Shown here piece by piece: positions 61,455 through 64,000 of a DNA stretch of 64,000 nucleotides. The notes under the pieces were generated by a model, which worked only from the letters and a program-made list of their open reading frames with translations, ran no database searches and was not told the DNA's origin. The position numbers were made by a program, and so were the translations under genes. The stretch's first letter is position 1, and every line of letters begins with the position of its first letter. Source of the stretch: Planctomycetia bacterium (lineage in GTDB: Bacteria > Planctomycetota > Brocadiia > Brocadiales > Brocadiaceae); contig JABTVC010000002.1 in assembly GCA_015075005.1 (NCBI GenBank), positions 124,001 to 188,000 on the forward strand, read 5' to 3'.

Positions 61455-63600
61455 CTAACCGCCGGCTGGTTTGTCGCCGGACATGTTCATTTGTGAAAGG
61501 TCGGCTATCTTTTCTGAGTATAATTCGTTAATCTTCTTTATAAGCGACAATCTATTGTTACGAACATTCTCCTCTTCAACATTTACGAATACCTTGTCAA
61601 AGAAGGTGTGGACTGGTTTTGCAAAGGCTGCATAATATGCACGAGAGGCCTCTTCGTATCTTTTTTCGTCTACCTGTTTTCTAATGGCCGCCTCATTCCC
61701 TTTATAGATATCCCACAAGGTACGTTCCTCCGCTTCTGTAAAGAGACGTTCGTCCACCGAACCACGGCTATTCGCCTTTTTGCCGATATTAAATGTCCTT
61801 TCGACGACGGTGATCAGATCCGGCCACCAGTCCTCTTTTGAAACACGAGAGATTGCCTTTAGCCTTTGGAAATAATCACCGATATCGTCAAATCCTGCAT
61901 CTGCATTCAAGACGGCATTCACCAGGTCGTACCGGTGTCCTCTTTCTATATTTATCTGATATAGCCTATCTCTAAAAAATTCCTTTATGGCAGACACTGA
62001 TTTTTCACGCATGATCGTGTGTTCGCCGGATATTTCTTTCTCTGAAAACAGGGGAAGCAGGGATAATGATTTACAAAGGAGTTCCTCAAGTTCTACCGTA
62101 AATCCATGCTCCCCGATGATACGGATTATACCATAGGCGTGTCGTCTCAGGGAGTAAGGGTCTTGCGAGCCTGTCGGAATTAAATTCAGGGCAAAGCAAC
62201 TGCATATCGTATCGAGCTTGTCGGCCAGCCCCACAACTGCCCCAATCTTTGACGCAGGGATAGCATCAGCTGAAAAACGAGGCATATAATGTTCCGCTAT
62301 CGCCAAGGCAACCGATGGTTCTTCGCCATCCCATTCGGCATATTCCCTGCCCATAATCCCCTGTAACGATGGGAATTCACCCACCATCTGGGTTAACAGG
62401 TCTGCCTTACACAAGAATGCAGCGCGTTCAACCAGGGTAACGTCTTCGGGAGACAGCATATTAAGGTTAATTAACCGGTGTGATAGAAAGCTGGAGAGTT
62501 TGGCTATCCTGTCTGTTCTGTCACGATAATTCCCCAATTTTTCCAGGAAGGCGAGGTTCTTTAAACCCTCCACCCGTTTTTCAAGGGGGACTTTTCTATC
62601 CTCTTTCCAGAAGAATCTGGCATCAGAGAGTCGTGCCTTTAATACACGCTCGTTACCCCGAACGGCCGTATCGGCGTTGCTTTCATTACGATTGAGAACG
62701 GCTATAAATTTATTCAAAAGCTTTCCGTTTCTTTTTTTGATGGGAAAATACCGCTGATGTTCTTTCATGGCCGTTTCTATAACATGGGCAGGGATGTCAA
62801 GGAATTCTTCATCAAAACCACATTCGATGGCATTGGGGTATTCCACCAGGTTTGTCACTTCATCCAGCAACGCTTCATCATCAATGGTTGTGCCATAAGG
62901 CGACATGAGTTGTGTTATTTTCGTTCTCAGCGTCTCGCGACGCTCTGCCATATCAGCTACAACATGCTCCTGCTTCAGTAATTGTTTGTATATATCCCAA
63001 TCAGCTGTTGATATCTCAATTCTTTTGCCTGATAAGAAAGGATGGCCAAAGATAAATTTATCTGCCTTAATTCCATTGATTTCCATCGGAACAACCTTGT
63101 CCCCAAAGAGTGCAAGCAGTGAGCGTATGGGGCGGGCAAAGAATAAGGTGTTTCCTTTCCACTTCATCGATTTCGGGAATGAGATGTTCCTGATGATCTC
63201 CGGTAAAATTTCTGGTAAAATATGCAGCGTCTCCTGACCTTCCAGCCTTTTTACTGCAAAACAATAGTCCCCTTTAGGTGTCTTTTTATGAGAAGATTAT
63301 TTATGTCATACCCTGAGACTCTGGCAAAGCCAAGACCTGCTCGCGTAGGATTTCCGGTCTTATCGAAGGCGATTGATGCCGCAGGTCCCTGGATCTCTTC
63401 CGTAATACTTTCCTGTCTTTGTGGCAGACCCTTTACAAACAAGGCCAGCCTTCTTGGCGTGCCGGTAACACAAAGAGCATGTGTCTCTAGCCGGTGTTTT
63501 TCTGCACGTTCTGCAAACAATACCTTTATCTGGTTGAGTGCAGGAGTAATGTAACTTGCGGGGATCTCTTCTGTGCCGATTTCAAAAGCAGGTCAGTCAT
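61455..63600 (-). CDS. glyS: Glycyl-tRNA synthetase beta subunit, with two single-base frameshifts
   Basis: Large subunit of the alpha2-beta2 glycyl-tRNA synthetase. The start is ATG 63600 (MTDLL, then FEIGTEEIPASYITPALNQI after restoring one T at 63584-63587). The frame shifts again at 63269-63272, where one more G on the coding strand restores KGDYCFAVKRLEGQETLHIL. Downstream it is intact: IECGFDEEFLDIPAHVIE, ERVLKARLSDARFFWKEDRK and the anticodon-binding C-terminus. The corrected length of ~715 residues is normal. An essential gene with two homopolymer deletions points to sequencing error. glyQ, the alpha subunit, is not in the window. Confidence 0.9.
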
Positions 63601-63850
63601 TAGAGCCGCACGATATGTTTTCTTGTTAATACCCTTCAGGGCATTGCGGGTATCGACAATTATTTTGAGTTAGACAACTGATAATATAAGACATGTCAGG
63701 GTCTTTTGTCTTTGTCAGCGGCGTTGATACACAAATACTCATTGCATCTAACGTTGACAGGACACTGGCATCATCGGTTACACGGAAAAGCCCTTTTTCG
63801 ATAAACTGTGTAATGCAACAGATATTAATCAGTTGAACCTCTGATTGCAA
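63601..63850 (-). pseudogene. Nucleotide-sugar dehydrogenase remnant with internal deletion
   Basis: The 5' part reads FIEKGLFRVTDDASVLSTLD and AMSICVSTPLTKTKDPDMSY, which matches UDP-GlcNAc/UDP-ManNAc dehydrogenases after the nucleotide-binding region. Close behind, in another frame, comes KIIVDTRNALKGINKKTY, the C-terminal end of the same enzyme family. About 300 residues between them are gone. The last segment runs without a stop into the glyS start. Confidence 0.65.
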
Positions 63851-64000
63851 TAAAAAAATACGGGATAACCACGTATACTCCTTGACATTACCTCATTCCT
63901 TGCGTAAAATCCTTTACATACAGGCGTCCTTCGTGATGACAAGGTATGCAGCCGCAGACTGAAGCCTGCGGCTACCAGCAGAACCGCGCATAAACACAAT
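63851..64000. other. Window end with a REP-like hairpin
   Basis: GCCGCAG (63951-63957) and CTGCGGC (63966-63972) form a hairpin around ACTGAAGC, the type of short GC palindrome associated with RAYT transposases. No gene is seen in this stretch. Confidence 0.5.

Overview
The window looks like a chromosomal piece of an anammox-type planctomycete (order Brocadiales; Kuenenia/Brocadia/Jettenia-like). The case rests on an octaheme hydroxylamine-oxidoreductase-like lipoprotein, a diderm envelope set (LpxA, LpxC, Skp, BamA), a dabAB-type inorganic carbon uptake pair, tandem SPFH proteins with carbonic-anhydrase-like proteins, and moderate GC. The taxon is inferred from gene content; no rRNA or other marker was available for searching.

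Layout. 1-10.8 kb: the end of an ABC exporter, then a decayed defence island. It holds an Abi_2 remnant behind a structured RNA candidate, radC, an hsdM-hsdS deletion fusion, a TIR-like effector, a duplicated hsdR start, a deleted RhuM gene, an intact hsdR and an hsdS stub. 10.2-17.5 kb: dabB-dabA between two same-orientation remnants of one IS1634-like transposase. 17.7-33.2 kb: a long minus-strand block running from tRNA-Gln through prs, rplY, pth, rpsF, ssb, rpsR, rplI, dnaB, bamA, skp, lpxC, lpxA and a Gfo/Idh oxidoreductase to a radical SAM, DUF1858, cupin, DUF2249 and octaheme cytochrome cluster. 33-51.5 kb: ilvD, an exported MEMO protein with AMMECR1, trpE, an outer-membrane porin, an SPFH/carbonic-anhydrase-like operon, an FGE-like protein, serA, a phosphoesterase, an ABC-2 permease, and parB with two parS sites. 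51.5-60.9 kb: accessory DNA read here as two degenerate integrons facing each other. An integron-integrase pseudogene sits at each end, with about six attC-like sites and cassettes pointing inwards. The cassettes carry a protein-glutaminase-like enzyme, a PD-(D/E)XK-like protein, an Ogt-Ada fusion, two toxin-antitoxin modules and a caspase-like protein. 61-64 kb: a small conserved protein, glyS and a nucleotide-sugar dehydrogenase remnant.

Two patterns cut across the window. First, hsdM, trpE and glyS carry small frameshifts, all at homopolymers and all apparent deletions, which points to sequencing error at least for the housekeeping genes. Second, Abi_2, RhuM, hsdM/hsdS, the right-hand intI and the dehydrogenase have all lost their middles while keeping both ends, which points to deletional decay or misassembly of accessory DNA.

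Functional links are inferred. DabAB, the beta-carbonic-anhydrase-like pair and SPFH proteins would fit inorganic-carbon and membrane management in an autotroph. The octaheme protein and its radical SAM/DUF1858/DUF2249 neighbours would fit nitrogen-oxide redox chemistry.
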